Below the pieces are notes generated by a model that was not told where the DNA came from, did not search any database, and saw nothing but the letters and a program-made list of their open reading frames with translations. A program made the translations under genes and the position numbers. This document shows positions 51,490 through 59,832 of a DNA stretch of 64,000 nucleotides, one piece after another (positions within the stretch are counted from its first letter, which is position 1; every line of letters begins with the position of its first letter). Origin of the DNA: Bradyrhizobium cenepequi (lineage in GTDB: Bacteria > Pseudomonadota > Alphaproteobacteria > Rhizobiales > Xanthobacteraceae); NCBI RefSeq assembly GCF_020329485.1, contig NZ_JAGKJI010000019.1, forward strand, positions 59,949 through 123,948. The letters run 5' to 3'.

Positions 51490-52368
51490 ATGGCTTTCAG
51501 AACGCGCCGCCAAGCCTTGCGTGCGATCCTTGCCGGATCGACATGCGTTCGTGCCGGGTCAGTGTACGATCCGATCTCAGTTCGCATTGCCGAAGAGCTC
51601 GGCTTTGAGCTCGGTATGTTCGGTGGTTCGGTGGCGTCGCTTGCTATTCTCGGCGATCCCGACATAGCGCTGATCACGCTCACTGAGCTTGCGGAGCAGA
51701 TGCGGCGGATCTCGCGTGCCTCGACCTTGCCGGTCTTGGTCGATGCCGACCACGGCTACGGCAACGCACTCAACGTCCGCCGCACGGTGCAGGAGCTTGA
51801 GGTCGCCGGCGCCGCCGGCTTCACCATCGAGGACACGCTATTGCCGCAGGCGTTCGGCGTAGTGGGCCCGCAACTGATCCCGCTCGAAGAGGGCGTCGGC
51901 AAGATGAAGGCGGCGCTCGATGGCCGCAGCGATCCGACGCTGGTGATCATGGGCCGGACCGGAACGCGAGGCGGTGGTCCACAGGCCTCGGATTTTGACG
52001 ATTGTCTCGCGCGGGCCAAGGCTTACGACGCGACCGGCGTCGATGCACTGTTCTTCACCGGGTTGACGACGCGGCGGGAGCTTGAGGCGATCGCGGCGGT
52101 GACGACGCGTCCAATCGTGCTTGGCAACACCCAAGGTGAACTCGACGATGTGGCGTTTCTCGCGAGCCAGCGCGTCAAGATTGCGCTGCAGGGGCATGCG
52201 CCGTTCGCCGCCGCCACCCAGGCGGTCTACGAGACGCTGAAGGCGCTGCGCGAAGGCGCGAAACCCAAGGAGCTGAAGGGACTTCCACCGGCAGAGATCA
52301 CCGCCCGGCTGATGCGTGACGCGGAGGTGAAGATGAGACTGACCGAATTCCTCGGATTGAAGAAATGA
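51490..52368 (+). CDS. Isocitrate lyase/PEP mutase-family enzyme (oxaloacetate decarboxylase-like)
   Basis: This 292-aa TIM-barrel enzyme shows VLVDADHGYGN (metal-binding Asp residues), GAAGFTIEDTLLP and IMGRTGTRGGG. The absence of the KKCGH signature of isocitrate lyase points to the oxaloacetate decarboxylase/2,3-dimethylmalate lyase branch. It cleaves or decarboxylates 2-keto acids with Mg2+. It lies between pccA and acylphosphatase, overlapping the latter by 4 bp, so a carboxylate-metabolism operon is likely. Confidence 0.85.
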   Translation: MAFRTRRQALRAILAGSTCVRAGSVYDPISVRIAEELGFELGMFGGSVASLAILGDPDIALITLTELAEQMRRISRASTLPVLVDADHGYGNALNVRRTVQELEVAGAAGFTIEDTLLPQAFGVVGPQLIPLEEGVGKMKAALDGRSDPTLVIMGRTGTRGGGPQASDFDDCLARAKAYDATGVDALFFTGLTTRRELEAIAAVTTRPIVLGNTQGELDDVAFLASQRVKIALQGHAPFAAATQAVYETLKALREGAKPKELKGLPPAEITARLMRDAEVKMRLTEFLGLKK

Positions 52369-52664
52369 CCGATGCGATCCGGCATGTCGTCATACGCGGC
52401 CGCGTGCAGGGCGTCGGCTACCGCGCCTGGGTCGAACACCAGGCGAGCCTGCGCCAGCTCGAGGGCTGGGTGCGCAACCGCCGGGACGGTAGCGTCGAGG
52501 CGGTATTTGCCGGGCCAGAGGCCGTGGTGTCGGAAATAATCGCCGCGTGCCGGCGCGGGCCGTCGGCGGCGCGTGTCGATGCCGTGCAAGACGAGGCCGG
52601 CCGTTCCGATCTGCTCAACCTGCGCGAGGCAGGGGAGGGCTTCTCGGTGCTGGCGACCGCGTAG
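52365..52664 (+). CDS. acyP: Acylphosphatase
   Basis: This 99-aa enzyme hydrolyses acyl phosphates. The signature GRVQGVGYRAWVEHQA (catalytic Arg at about residue 20) and GWVRNRRDGSVEAVFAG with the conserved Asn are intact. Length is typical. It overlaps the upstream lyase gene by 4 bp. Confidence 0.92.
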   Translation: MTDAIRHVVIRGRVQGVGYRAWVEHQASLRQLEGWVRNRRDGSVEAVFAGPEAVVSEIIAACRRGPSAARVDAVQDEAGRSDLLNLREAGEGFSVLATA

Positions 52665-52720
52665 GCGCCGACGCTCCCTCAATCTCCAAAACTGATCGTT
52701 TGATTGCGCCAAGACGTAGC

Positions 52721-52765
52721 TTGACACACGCTCTGTTCTGTCAGATATTTCTGTTATGACAGAAA
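52721..52765 (+). promoter_or_regulatory. Promoter and palindromic operator of the GbsR gene, probable leaderless start
   Basis: A perfect -35 TTGACA (52721-52726), 17-bp spacer and -10-like GATATT (52744-52749) put the transcription start near 52756, which is the ATG itself. No Shine-Dalgarno precedes the ATG. The palindrome TTTCTGT (52748-52754) / ACAGAAA (52759-52765) spans the -10 box and the start codon, an obvious place for autorepression. Confidence 0.6.
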
Positions 52766-53313
52766 CAACAGGTAAGAGAAAACTTCCTCCCGTGGTCGAG
52801 CGCTTCATCCTGCATTGGGGTGACATGGGCGACGAGTGGGGCGTCAACCGCTCGGTCAGTCAGATCCATGGTCTGCTCTATCTCGCCGAAGCGCCGATGA
52901 CCGCGGAGGACATCGCCGACACGCTCGGCATGGCGCGCTCGAACGTCTCGAATTCGATCAAGGAGCTGCTTGCCTGGAATCTGATCCGTCGCGTGCCGAT
53001 CCTCGGCGACCGGCGCGATCATTTCGAGGCCGAAACCGACATCTGGGAAGTCGCGGCGCGGATCGCCGCAGGCCGCAAGGAGCGCGAGATCGATCCGGCG
53101 ATCGCAGCACTTCGCGCCAGCGTGTCGGATGCCGCCGACGATCCCACGATCAGCCCGGTCGCGAGCAAGCGGCTGAAGGAGATGCTGGCGTTCACCGAAC
53201 TCGTCGACCGCTGGTACACCCAGATGCTCAACGTGCCGCGGCCGCGCCTGGTCGCGCTGATCAGGCTCGGCGAGAAAATCGTGAATCTGCTGCCGACGGG
53301 AAGAGCCAAATAG
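52756..53313 (+). CDS. GbsR/MarR-family transcriptional regulator
   Basis: This 185-aa winged-helix protein matches the GbsR family: FILHWGDMGDEWGVNRSVSQIHGLLYLAEAPMTAEDIADTLGMARSNVSNSIKELLAWNLIRRVPILGDRRDHFE, with the HTH at about residues 45-80. GbsR-type proteins repress choline/betaine or lipid-related genes in other bacteria; the ligand here is unknown. It directly precedes DUF4166 and TIGR01777 genes on the same strand and likely controls them as well as itself. Confidence 0.88.
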   Translation: MTETTGKRKLPPVVERFILHWGDMGDEWGVNRSVSQIHGLLYLAEAPMTAEDIADTLGMARSNVSNSIKELLAWNLIRRVPILGDRRDHFEAETDIWEVAARIAAGRKEREIDPAIAALRASVSDAADDPTISPVASKRLKEMLAFTELVDRWYTQMLNVPRPRLVALIRLGEKIVNLLPTGRAK

Positions 53314-53336
53314 GGTAAAGCAAGCGGGAGCGTGCG

Positions 53337-54002
53337 ATGGCGTCAGCAAGGATATCCAGCCTCAAGACATCGCCCGCTTCCAACGCAAGACTGCACGACG
53401 ACAACAGGCTTCGTTCGCTGCTCGCCGACGCAGACTGGGGACGGCTGCCGGTCGCGGTCTGGCGTCGCTTCTCGAAGCGCCTCGCCGAGGGCGGGACCAT
53501 CGTCTATGTCGGCGAGATCGATGAAGTCACCTTCAATCGCGCCGGCTGGTGGCTTGCGCAGGCCGCGCGCCTGATCGGCGGGCCGCTGCCGACCGGCTCC
53601 GAGACCGGCGTCCCGGTGATCGTCACGGTGACCGAGGATGCAGCCACGGGCGGGCAGATTTGGAGCCGCATCGCCGCGCGCAGCAACGGCTTTCCGCACG
53701 TCATCCACTCCTGCAAACGCTTTGCCGGCCCGACGGGGCTCGAGGAATATGTCGGCTGTGGCGTCAGCATGGCGCTCAAGATATCAGTCGCGCAGGAAGC
53801 GCTGGTGTTTCGCAGCACCGGCTATTCGCTGCAGCTCGGTCCGTTCCGATTGCCGCTGCCGGAATGGCTCACGCCGGGCGATCTCACCGTGACCCATCGC
53901 GATCTCGGCGGCGATGAATTCCGCTTCACGCTCGATGTCATCCATCCCCGCTTCGGCATGCTTATCCGTCAGTCTGCCGTGTTTAGAGAGGCCATCCCAT
54001 GA
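53337..54002 (+). CDS. DUF4166 domain protein
   Basis: This 221-aa protein is a DUF4166 member (SKRLAEGGTIVYVGEIDEVTFNRAGWWLAQAARLIGGPLP, SGFPHVIHSCKRF-like, VGCGVSMALKISVAQEALVFRSTGYSL). DUF4166 units are often fused to or paired with SDR/TIGR01777 proteins, as here, where the next gene overlaps by 4 bp. It has no signal peptide. Function unknown; a lipid or carotenoid-type substrate-binding role has been guessed for the family. Confidence 0.8.
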   Translation: MASARISSLKTSPASNARLHDDNRLRSLLADADWGRLPVAVWRRFSKRLAEGGTIVYVGEIDEVTFNRAGWWLAQAARLIGGPLPTGSETGVPVIVTVTEDAATGGQIWSRIAARSNGFPHVIHSCKRFAGPTGLEEYVGCGVSMALKISVAQEALVFRSTGYSLQLGPFRLPLPEWLTPGDLTVTHRDLGGDEFRFTLDVIHPRFGMLIRQSAVFREAIP

Positions 54003-55435
54003 CGCCGCTGCTCTGGACGCTGATCGCCATTCAGATCGTGATGGGGGTGTTCGATACCTTCTATCACCACGAGTTCACAGAGCGCCTGGCGTGGCGTCCG
54101 TCGCAGCGTTTCGAGCTGCAGCTCCACGGCGTGCGCAACATGTTCTATGCGCTGCTCCTTCTCATTCTCGGCTGGCTGGAGGTGCACGGCGTTTTCGCCA
54201 TGCTGATTATTGCCGTGCTGGTGGCGGAAGTCGTCATCACGCTGATTGATTTCGTCGAGGAAGATCTGAGCAGGAAGTTGTCGGCGAGCGAACGCATCAA
54301 TCATACGCTGCTCGCGATCAATTACGGGGCCATCCTGGTCTTGCTGCTGCCGGTCCTGATCGACTGGGCGATGCAGCCGACCGGGATCAAGTCGGCCTAT
54401 ATGGGTCTTCTCAGCATCGTAGCCGCGGCCGCCGCTGTCGGCGCCGCGCTTTGCGGCTTGCGCGATTTCACGGCCGCAAGACGCCTGGCGCGCATGACCC
54501 TCGCGCCCGCGCGCGAGGTTGTGAGGGGACTGCCCGGCCGACAGACGGTGCTCGTCACTGGCGCCACCGGATTCATCGGCAGCCGGCTGGTCGCAAGCCT
54601 CACCGCCGCCGGTCATCAGGTCATCGCGCTGATCCGAAATCCCGCAAAGGCGGAGCTGTTGTCGCCGCCGATCACGCTGATCACGAGCCTCGATCAGCTT
54701 CCGGCCGAGACCAGGATCGATGCCATCGTCAATCTCGCGGGCGAGCCGATCGGCAACGGCTTGTGGACCGAGGCCAAGCGTCGCGAGATCCTTGCGTCGC
54801 GGATCGATATCACCGGCGACGTCGTGAAGCTGATCGCGCGCCTCGAGCACAAACCGGCCGTCCTTGTCAGCGGCTCCGCGATCGGCTGGTACGGGCTGTG
54901 GCAGGACCAGGTGCTGACCGAGTCGGCCAAGTCGCACGCCTGCTTCAGCCATGAGCTCTGCGAGGCCTGGGAGAAAGCGGCGCGTCCCACAGAAGAATTT
55001 GGCGTCCGCGTCGTCTGCTTGCGGATCGGCCTGGTGCTCGGCACCGACGGCGGGTTCATCACGCGCATGCTGACGCCGTTCGAGTTCGGCCTCGGCGGGC
55101 CGCTCGGTTCGGGCAGGCAGTGGATGTCCTGGATCGAGCGCGACGATCTCGTCCGTCTGATCGCGCATGTGATCGCAAGGCCCGATCTCGCTGGTCCGAT
55201 CAACGCGACCGCACCGATCCCGGTGACGAATGCCACGTTCACCGAAGAGCTCGGCCGCCGGCTGCATCGGCCCGCGATCTTTCGCATCCCCGCCGGCCTT
55301 CTGCGTCGGGTTGGGGGCGATTTTGCGAAAGAGCTGCTGCTGGGTGGCCAGCGCGTGCTGCCCAACAAGGCGCTCAGCAACGGCTTCGTATTTCGCTACG
55401 AAACGCTGCGCAGCGCATTCGAGGCCATCTTGTAG
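53999..55435 (+). CDS. TIGR01777-family epimerase with N-terminal membrane domain
   Basis: This 478-aa protein has an N-terminal domain of five or so membrane helices (residues 1-160) and a TIGR01777 SDR domain (about 178-478) with a Rossmann motif TGATGFIGSRLV, the family signature NLAGEPIGNGLWTEAKRREILASRI and SGSAIGWYG. TIGR01777 proteins are NAD(P)-dependent epimerase/dehydratases of unknown substrate. The membrane fusion is less common than the free form. It overlaps DUF4166 by 4 bp. Confidence 0.87.
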   Translation: MTPLLWTLIAIQIVMGVFDTFYHHEFTERLAWRPSQRFELQLHGVRNMFYALLLLILGWLEVHGVFAMLIIAVLVAEVVITLIDFVEEDLSRKLSASERINHTLLAINYGAILVLLLPVLIDWAMQPTGIKSAYMGLLSIVAAAAAVGAALCGLRDFTAARRLARMTLAPAREVVRGLPGRQTVLVTGATGFIGSRLVASLTAAGHQVIALIRNPAKAELLSPPITLITSLDQLPAETRIDAIVNLAGEPIGNGLWTEAKRREILASRIDITGDVVKLIARLEHKPAVLVSGSAIGWYGLWQDQVLTESAKSHACFSHELCEAWEKAARPTEEFGVRVVCLRIGLVLGTDGGFITRMLTPFEFGLGGPLGSGRQWMSWIERDDLVRLIAHVIARPDLAGPINATAPIPVTNATFTEELGRRLHRPAIFRIPAGLLRRVGGDFAKELLLGGQRVLPNKALSNGFVFRYETLRSAFEAIL

Positions 55436-55441
55436 ACGATT

Positions 55442-56293
55442 TCATGCGCCGGCGACGCTGCGAAACGTCGCCGCTAGTGTTCTGAGCGCAGCCAGTTTGG
55501 CGGGGTCGCTGACCTTCGAATGCAGCATCACTTTCATCGTGCCGAGCCGCGGTAACCCATACATCGGTCCTATGTCGATCAGGCCCGCCGGGGCGATGCG
55601 CCGTGCCATGGGAGCGACCGCAAGACCCGCGAGTGCAGCGGCCGCAACTGCGGTGGCGCCACCGCCGACAAAGCTTTCACGCCAGGCGATCCCGGCCTTG
55701 TCCAGCGTGCGGACCACAAGCGCGCGCACGCCGCAGGGCGGGGCGAGGGTAGCCAGTGGCAGCGCATGGCCGCTCCGCCAGACAAAACGCTTTGCGGCAA
55801 ACCAGCCGAATTCGTCCAGGGCGAGCTTTTCCCCACCGCGGCGGCTGCCTTCCTGCCGCACGATTACGGCGTCCAGCCTGCCCGCGTCATAGGCGTCGAG
55901 CATCTCCCGCGAGAATCCGATAACGACGGTGAGCGCCAGTTGTGGAGACACCGCGTGGAGTCGCTCGAGCATAGGCACCAGTTCGGGCCCCGCGGCGTGG
56001 TCGCTGATCCCGAGCGACAGGCGCTGCGGTAGCGGTTGCTCGCCCGACAGAGCGCGATCATGGGCTTCCACCAGGGCGCGTGCATGCTGCAGAAACGCCG
56101 AGCCTTCGGCGGTCAGTCGCACCGCACGCGGCGAGCGTTCCACCAGTCGTTTTGAAAGCACCGCCTCAAGCCGCTGCAGTTTCATGCTGACCGCAGCCTG
56201 CGTCGTTCCCAAGGCCTCGGCGGCGCGGGTGAAGTTCTGCAATTCCGCGACCACCAGGAAGGTCTGCACGGTATCGATGCCGAGCGTGGTCAT
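55442..56293 (-). CDS. LysR-family transcriptional regulator
   Basis: This 283-aa regulator has an N-terminal winged HTH (residues 3-62: LGIDTVQTFLVVAELQNFTRAAEALGTTQAAVSMKLQRLEAVLSKRLVERS) and a type-2 periplasmic-binding-like effector domain. Its stop lies 6 bp from that of the TIGR01777 gene (convergent). It is divergent from the tautomerase gene and may control it, as LysR regulators often control the neighbouring divergent gene. Confidence 0.92.
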   Translation of the reverse strand: MTTLGIDTVQTFLVVAELQNFTRAAEALGTTQAAVSMKLQRLEAVLSKRLVERSPRAVRLTAEGSAFLQHARALVEAHDRALSGEQPLPQRLSLGISDHAAGPELVPMLERLHAVSPQLALTVVIGFSREMLDAYDAGRLDAVIVRQEGSRRGGEKLALDEFGWFAAKRFVWRSGHALPLATLAPPCGVRALVVRTLDKAGIAWRESFVGGGATAVAAAALAGLAVAPMARRIAPAGLIDIGPMYGLPRLGTMKVMLHSKVSDPAKLAALRTLAATFRSVAGA

Positions 56294-56412
56294 TCAATCA
56301 TCAAGGATCGTTATCACTGATATGAGCAAAGATAAGGTACAAAAATGGTGGCGGCAGGTCTAGCTATAAGCCGCGCGAATGAGGCGCACAGATGCTCGAA
56401 AGGAGAACGATC

Positions 56413-56841
56413 ATGCCGCTCATTACGGTCACTTACTCCACCTCGCGCGAGAGGCCTGGTTTGAAATCGGATATTGCGGCTGCAGTGTCCGAGCTGACTG
56501 CAAGAATCCTGCACAAGGATCCGAGCCTCGCCGCGATCATCGTGAGATCTGTTGATGCCGCCGATTGGTTCACCGGCGGCCAATCGCTCGCCGACCGGAA
56601 GCTCGCGAGCTATTGGCTCGACGTCCATGTCAGCGAAGGCACCAACAGCAAAGATGAGAAGGCCGTCTATCTTGCCGCGATCTTCCAACGCATGGGCGAA
56701 CTGCTCGGACCCTTGCACGATGAGAGCTACGCCCATGTCGACGAGGTGAAGGGTGACGCCTACGGATTTGGCGGTCTTTCCCAAGAGCGGCGCTACATCG
56801 CCGGCAAGCTAGACGTGCCGCCGCAGAAGGCGGCGGCATGA
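56413..56841 (+). CDS. 4-oxalocrotonate tautomerase-family protein
   Basis: This 142-aa protein starts MPLITVTYS, so after removal of Met the N-terminal Pro can act as general base as in tautomerases. The length indicates the MIF/4-OT-like fused or 'trimeric' type rather than the 62-aa form. AAAGGAG precedes the ATG. It lies divergent from a LysR regulator, which probably controls it. Substrate unknown. Confidence 0.82.
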   Translation: MPLITVTYSTSRERPGLKSDIAAAVSELTARILHKDPSLAAIIVRSVDAADWFTGGQSLADRKLASYWLDVHVSEGTNSKDEKAVYLAAIFQRMGELLGPLHDESYAHVDEVKGDAYGFGGLSQERRYIAGKLDVPPQKAAA

Positions 56842-56845
56842 CCGC

Positions 56846-57574
56846 CTAGGCTATCGCTGCCGGCAGGCGGGCTTCGACCGCGCCAAACACCTCCGCAAAC
56901 GCCTGCCGAAGCGCGACGTCGACGTCGGGCAGCGTCACCGGCAGGCCGAGGTCGACCAATGAGGTGACGCCGTAGCGCGGATCCACTACGCCGCAGGGCA
57001 CGATCGCGGAGAAATGCGAAAGATCGGGCTCGACATTGATCGCGATGCCGTGGAAGGACACCCAGCGCTTCAGCCGTACTCCGATCGCCGCGATCTTGTC
57101 CTCGAATCCCGGCCCCTTATCTGGCCGCTTGACCCAGACGCCGACACGATCCTCGCGGCGCTCGCCACGGACGTTGAAGGCGGCAAGGGTGCGGATGATC
57201 CATTCCTCCAGCGAGGCGACATAGGCGCGCACATCCGGCCGGCGCCGCTTCAGGTCCAGCATCACATAAGCCACCCGCTGGCCGGGCCCGTGATAGGTGA
57301 TCTGACCGCCGCGTCCGCTCTCAAATATCGGAAATCGTGCGTCCAGGAGGTCGCCAGCCTTGCCGCTGGTGCCGGACGTGTAGAGCGGGGGGTGCTCCAG
57401 GAGCCAGATCAGTTCGGGCGCTTTCCCGGCCGCGATGTCGGCGGCGCGCGATTCCATCAAGGCGACGGCGTCAGGGTAGGGCACCGGCGCATCCGAAATC
57501 CGCCATTCCACGACTTCGCCGCTGGCTGGGTGCGCGAAAATCGACAAATCAAGGTTTTGGCGGACATTAACCAT
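56846..57574 (-). CDS. lipB: Octanoyltransferase LipB
   Basis: This 242-aa enzyme moves octanoyl from acyl carrier protein to lipoyl domains, the first step of lipoate biosynthesis. It shows the family signature GRGGQITYHGPGQRVAY, catalytic Lys in KIAAIGVRLKRWVSFHG and Cys in VPCGV. Length and motifs are normal. Its start is 60 bp from the FliN-like gene, which is divergent. Confidence 0.95.
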   Translation of the reverse strand: MVNVRQNLDLSIFAHPASGEVVEWRISDAPVPYPDAVALMESRAADIAAGKAPELIWLLEHPPLYTSGTSGKAGDLLDARFPIFESGRGGQITYHGPGQRVAYVMLDLKRRRPDVRAYVASLEEWIIRTLAAFNVRGERREDRVGVWVKRPDKGPGFEDKIAAIGVRLKRWVSFHGIAINVEPDLSHFSAIVPCGVVDPRYGVTSLVDLGLPVTLPDVDVALRQAFAEVFGAVEARLPAAIA

Positions 57575-57634
57575 TGGCTAACCATCACGTGGTCAGGTGG
57601 AACCACAATCTAGTCTCGGTTTGGCGGTTCAGAA

Positions 57635-57877
57635 GTGGCTACTCTCGATAAAGTCAGTGTCGATCTCATGGTGGTGCTCGGCACTACCACGATGCCCATC
57701 CACCAGGTGATGCGGCTCTCCCGCGGCGCCATCATCGAACTGGATGCCACCGAGGCCGACGAGGTCAAGATCCTTGCCAACAACCTGCCGATCGCCAGCG
57801 GCGTGGTGCTGGTCGACCGCAACCGGATTGCCGTCGAGGTCAAGCAAATGCTGCCGAAATCCCCGGATGTCAGGTAG
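57635..57877 (+). CDS. Short FliN/SpoA-like flagellar switch protein
   Basis: This 80-aa protein is a bare SpoA (FliN C-terminal) domain: VSVDLMVVLGTTTMPIHQVMRLSRGAIIELDATEADEVKILANNLPIASGVVLVDRNRIAVEVKQML. FliN forms the C-ring of the flagellar motor. Here only the SpoA domain is present, shorter than usual FliN (about 100-140 aa), and no other flagellar gene is adjacent. Start is GTG 57635. Confidence 0.82.
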   Translation: MATLDKVSVDLMVVLGTTTMPIHQVMRLSRGAIIELDATEADEVKILANNLPIASGVVLVDRNRIAVEVKQMLPKSPDVR

Positions 57878-57976
57878 TTAATTGGCTACTTACCGGCTTG
57901 TCCCCCACCTTCCGATTTGTTACATCCCGCGCCGTTGATCCGGCGGCGGGCCTTAAGGGTTCCCTCCGCATCCCAA

Positions 57977-58061
57977 GCGCTCGTGGCGGAATTGGTAGAC
58001 GCGCTGCCTTGAGGTGGCAGTGAGTAACATCGTGGGGGTTCGAGTCCCTCCGAGCGCACCA
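57977..58061 (+). tRNA. tRNA-Leu (anticodon GAG)
   Basis: The 85-base gene has acceptor stem GCGCTCG/CGAGCGC, the long variable arm of class II tRNAs, anticodon stem CTGCC/GGCAG with loop TTGAGGT (anticodon GAG), T-arm GGGGGTTCGAGTCCCTC and an encoded CCA end. The DNA downstream looks like a decayed island, consistent with this tRNA having served as an integration site. Confidence 0.95.
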
Positions 58062-58266
58062 AGAATAATTTCCTATCGCGCTCGCAAGATATTGAAATTT
58101 AAGGGGTCGGCGCGCTTGTTTCGCTGAAAATTGCTGAAATTGGGCCCCAGCTTGGGCTCCATTCGATGGCCGCGATAGGCACCGAATCTCTCTCTCCAAT
58201 GTCCTTCTTGCTCGCGCTTACTACTTGCGCTTAGCTCGCTTCGCTTTCGGGGGAGAGGCAGAATCA

Positions 58267-58839
58267 ATGACCGCAGAGGTCTGCATAATGAACCGCCTAG
58301 CTGTCGTGCTGGCGGCCGACAGTGCGGCGACGGTGAGTCAGTGGACCGGCGACAAGTACGAGGAACGGTACTTCAAAGGATCTAACAAGATCTTCCAGCT
58401 GTCTGATCACCAACCAGTAGGCATCATGATCTTTGATTCCGCGGATATCATGCGAGTGCCTTGGGAGATCGTGGTGAAGACCTTCCGCACTGAATTGGGC
58501 AAGAAGAGCTTCAATACCGTCAAGGAATACGCGCTCGAGTTTTTTGCTTTTTTGGAGGGAGCGTCCCTCGTCTTTCCCATGTCCGTCCAGGAAGAGATCC
58601 TGCTCGACAGCGCGCGCTCCGCGGCGATCATGGCGATACACCGAGACGAGTATCCCGACGATGAAACAGAGCGTCTAGCAAAAAACTCTGCTGTTGTTGC
58701 CGCGCGCCGCGAGGAACTTGAGAAGGTGCCAATCAACTCAGGCATCAACCAAGAGTTTGTTGATGCGACCCTGACCTCTTGCTCCAAAGGAACGCCCGAT
58801 GAACGACCAGAATCGCGTATCGCCCCCGAGCAAAAATGA
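58267..58839 (+). CDS. Proteasome-like Ntn-hydrolase protein, probably truncated
   Basis: This 190-aa frame starts MTAEVCIMNRLAVVLAADSAATVSQWTGDKYEERYFKGSNKIFQLSDHQPVGIMIFDSADI, which has the look of the first strands of a proteasome/HslV-type Ntn hydrolase (AADSAATV, then KIFQL and a GIMIFDSAD strand). The expected C-terminal half is missing, so it may be truncated. GGGGGAG precedes the ATG. It lies 205 bp after the tRNA-Leu and upstream of gene debris. The fold assignment is inference. Confidence 0.5.
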   Translation: MTAEVCIMNRLAVVLAADSAATVSQWTGDKYEERYFKGSNKIFQLSDHQPVGIMIFDSADIMRVPWEIVVKTFRTELGKKSFNTVKEYALEFFAFLEGASLVFPMSVQEEILLDSARSAAIMAIHRDEYPDDETERLAKNSAVVAARREELEKVPINSGINQEFVDATLTSCSKGTPDERPESRIAPEQK

Positions 58840-58942
58840 TGAATTGGTAAAGCGCGAGAGTTCGGTGCAGTACAAGCGCTCGATCGAGAAGATCAATCGC
58901 GCCCAAGATCGGGACATTGAGCGAGCCTTGCGCCACCACTGA
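58799..58942 (+). CDS. Small charged protein (47 aa)
   Basis: MNDQNRVSPPSKNDELVKRESSVQYKRSIEKINRAQDRDIERALRHH starts 8 bases after an AAAGGAAC and overlaps the end of the preceding frame by 41 bp. It is predicted to be helical and highly charged. Context suggests either a real micro-protein co-translated with the gene above or debris of a decayed island. Confidence 0.4.
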   Translation: MNDQNRVSPPSKNDELVKRESSVQYKRSIEKINRAQDRDIERALRHH

Positions 58943-59063
58943 GTGGTTCAATCAGCGATCTCCATGTAGGCGCCGATCATTTCCGCCGCGATGTGCGGGA
59001 CGAATCGTATCTTCATGGCCTGAGCCCAAAACGAGACCCACACCGGGCCCCAATCGACGTTTT

Positions 59064-59525
59064 TCAGGCCAAAAAGATCAATGAAATTAACGTTGTCATA
59101 GGAAGTTCGGAACGCTTCGAGCGCACCAAGCGTATAACCCATTGAATCGATCGCCCCTTGAAGCCTCGACCCGATACTGTGGTGTAGGACCGGCCACGTA
59201 GCAGCCGCGCCTGTACGAAAATCAGACCGCCCGTCAAAACAAGCAGGGTCAACGCCAGAACCGTCGCCGCGCCGAAATTGGAGACACGCCCACCATAGGC
59301 AAGATCGTAGATCCGGGTCGTGAACACGACGATATTGGCCGGAGTGCCCAATAGCTGCGGTATCTCGAACGACTCCATCGCCACCACAAAGGACAGGATG
59401 CCCGAGGCCAGCAACGCGGGCATCAGCAGCGGCAGGTTGATGCGCCATCCGTTGGCTCCTGCCATGCGGGCCGCTTCTTCGAGCGTGGAATCAATGGCGA
59501 GAAACGCAGGGTGGATGAACAGAAA
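59064..59525 (-). pseudogene. ABC transporter permease fragment (Fe3+/polyamine type)
   Basis: The minus-strand frame contains a clear permease segment: AIDSTLEEAARMAGANGWRINLPLLMPALLASGILSFVVAMESFEIPQLLGTPANIVVFTTRIYDLAYGG, the EAA loop and following helices of FbpB/PotB-like permeases. The N-terminal half is missing: homology stops abruptly near 59525, where an unrelated gene fragment begins on the other strand. The C terminus also runs into non-homologous sequence. Confidence 0.7.
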
Positions 59526-59550
59526 CAGCACCGTGGCCGAGCGCGCGCAG

Positions 59551-59832
59551 ACATTCCCAGATTTTGAGCTTCGGGTCGCGGTCGCGCAAGGCACGTCGAA
59601 CGCAAACATGCACTCGGGATTGGTCACGGATTTGATTGGGAACAGAAAACTCGCCGAAACAGACGCCTACCTTTGCGGTCCCGGCGCCATGACAGAGCGC
59701 GCACGCGCCACCGCGGCTGAAGGCGGCGCGGACCCATCGGCGATATTCGCGGAGCGTTTCTTATCAAGCGCGAGCAATCTCGCAACGGGCGTGTCCAGCA
59801 ACCTTGAACTCATCGGCGAAAAAATCGATTGA
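59551..59832 (+). pseudogene. Oxygenase reductase C-terminal fragment
   Basis: The frame from about 59551 (FPDFELRVAVAQ...) to 59832 carries DAYLCGPGAMTERARATAAEGGADPSAIFAERF, the NAD-binding end of FAD/ferredoxin-type oxygenase reductases. The FAD-binding and iron-sulfur parts are absent. It abuts the permease fragment on the opposite strand at about 59525-59551, marking a recombination junction. Confidence 0.65.

Noticed and set aside
57870..58199. Minus-strand frame across the tRNA-Leu
   Set aside because: It translates the complement of the tRNA, a known source of spurious annotations.
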